DNA of 64,000 nucleotides from Cryptomeria japonica (lineage: Eukaryota; Streptophyta; Pinopsida; Cupressales; Cupressaceae): the NCBI RefSeq assembly GCF_030272615.1, contig NC_081410.1, positions 291,151,957 through 291,215,956 on the forward strand, given 5' to 3'. How positions within the stretch are numbered: the first letter of the stretch is position 1; every line of letters starts with the position of its first letter. The notes under the pieces are model-generated. The model searched no databases, had not been told where the DNA came from, and saw only the letters and a list, made by a program, of their open reading frames with translations. A program made the translations under genes and the position numbers. This document shows positions 62,524 through 64,000 of the stretch, one piece after another.

Positions 62524-64000
62524 GGGGCAGAATTGAGACTTGATTTAATTCTTAATTTTTCTTTGAAACAATGTTGTTCCAATGTTGTCTCAAAGAGTGG
62601 CAAAATGTATTCATTTAAAAATGGATATGATTAATTAAATAAATATTTGTTATTTATTTAATTATTATTCTTTTATTAAATAAATAAATTGAATAGTTTA
62701 TTTATTTAATTCATTGAGTCTATAATTCTCGCTAGAATACCCTAGAGAAAATAACTAATCTACCTAACAAATAGATTTTTTTTTAAACATTCACTAATTC
62801 CACACATAACGCTACAAGAATTCATATGCATTAGTCATAATTTTACATGAATGCATAAACATCTTAATGATAATCATATTCTTAACATCGTAATACGAAG
62901 TGGAAATATAATACAACAACTATCCATCCCTAGGGTACCTCAACACCATTACTTAACTATAAATAACACATAAGCCCATCTATAATCATGTTACCATTAT
63001 CATCCATTATGTTTAGTTCCTAATCAATTACTTTCTTCCTAACATGAGTATTATGAACCATCAAATATCTAAGTTCATTCTAAATCACCAAATAAAATGT
63101 ACCTAACTCCCATAATGAAATATCATGAAACTATCTACATATTTCTTTTACAAACATAAATATTTCATCAAGGATAACCATTACACATCTCATAAAGATT
63201 ACTATCATTACACATAAAGATCATAATCGCAAATACTAATCTACTTCCAAATAGGATCTCATGTTACTAAACAATTCTAGAATCATTTATAACTACAAGA
63301 ATAAACATAAACTACTCATTCTTTTCCCCTAATTTAACATAGGATCTCATTCCCAACATAAGGATCATTCCTACAATATGAATCATATAATAATACACAT
63401 TCTTAATCTATTACATATCATATTCTTTACATCATCATGTCCTAATACATAAGACTACATGATACAAGCACATAGTTTCTTCTATTGTATCATATCCTAA
63501 TGCATAATAATATAAGCTACGTAAGTGCATATCCTTCTGTTGCATTTACAAGTCATCACGATACAATGTTATCTCTAATACATAAAGTCATGTCCATAGA
63601 TCATCTACATAATATAGAACCATAGAAACCATAGACATGCACGCTAGCATCCAAAAAATAACATCCCAATGGAAGAAGACATCAAACCAACCGACCATGT
63701 GGAACCAAATAGGAACCACCCCCCATGCTAGGAGATGACATGGGGTTCCAAATCACACTCAAGACCTAGGTTGACACCTAACAACCAAATTCAAGATGAC
63801 AACCAAAAGACAAGAATACAATAACCAAACCACATCACAAGGCTGAAGTACAACAACAAACTCCCAGAGACCTAATCAACAACAAAGGCATAAGGATAAT
63901 GAACACATGTAGGGAAGAGTGTCATCACATGCTATCCTGATGAAGAAGGGAACATTTACAAACCTTGATAGACACATCACCATGTGATATCCTCACAAAG
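62524..64000. other. AT-rich region without genes
   Basis: 62625-62710 is a TTAATTAAATAAATA palindromic block like 1790-2040. The rest is AT-rich, CATCAT-containing spacer. No ORF above background, LTR border or repeat pair was recognised. Confidence 0.5.

Overview
This 64 kb window is nuclear DNA of a land plant. The evidence is the transposon content: Ty3/gypsy and Ty1/copia-style LTR elements with initiator-Met-type primer sites, a hAT element with an 8-bp target duplication, and a plant mobile domain gene. The amount of old, nested, decayed LTR DNA would suit a large gymnosperm-like genome, but that is inference. I see no intact host gene, RNA gene or CRISPR array. Almost every base can be assigned to a transposon, a transposon-borne pseudogene or AT-rich spacer.

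Layout. 1-2053: leader and 5' LTR of a minus-strand Ty3-like element. 3443-36240: an old plus-strand Ty3/gypsy element (gag, protease, RT, RNase H) split by two insertions. The first is a 12.4 kb hAT element (4459-16854, 8-bp duplication) that carries a decayed BED/hAT transposase and a second ~1160-codon gene of unknown function. The second is element 1 (19532-34900), which contains element 2 (25308-33823), whose 5' LTR contains a solo LTR (32359-33414). Element 3 (37169-44506) sits 3' of the Ty3 RNase H. 45660-57900 is a minus-strand plant mobile domain (PMD) pseudogene, split by a solo LTR (46172-47776) and by element 4 (48413-56008). Element 4 is a gag-only LTR element that is nearly intact structurally. 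57949-62523 is element 5, gutted and refilled with a truncated copia 5' LTR plus gag in the opposite orientation. The remainder is AT-rich.

The main biological theme is a family of non-autonomous LTR elements (1, 2, 3 and the remnant 5). Once nested insertions are subtracted, elements 1-3 are about 6.8-7.5 kb. They share one plan: LTR, tRNA-iMet-type primer site, ORF1 (coiled coil plus CCHC zinc knuckles), ORF2 (~1050-1100 codons, unrecognised), polypurine tract, LTR. They encode no reverse transcriptase or integrase, so they would need these from another element. They also share a hairpin near the LTR 3' end and a hairpin at the ORF1 stop codon; the stem sequences differ between copies while pairing is largely kept. 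The second gene of the hAT element shows weak local similarity to the ORF2 family.

Exact 5-bp or 8-bp target duplications support the borders of the hAT element, elements 1-4 and the PMD solo LTR. For the hAT element, elements 1 and 2, and the PMD solo LTR, conceptual removal gives a continuous reading frame across the site.
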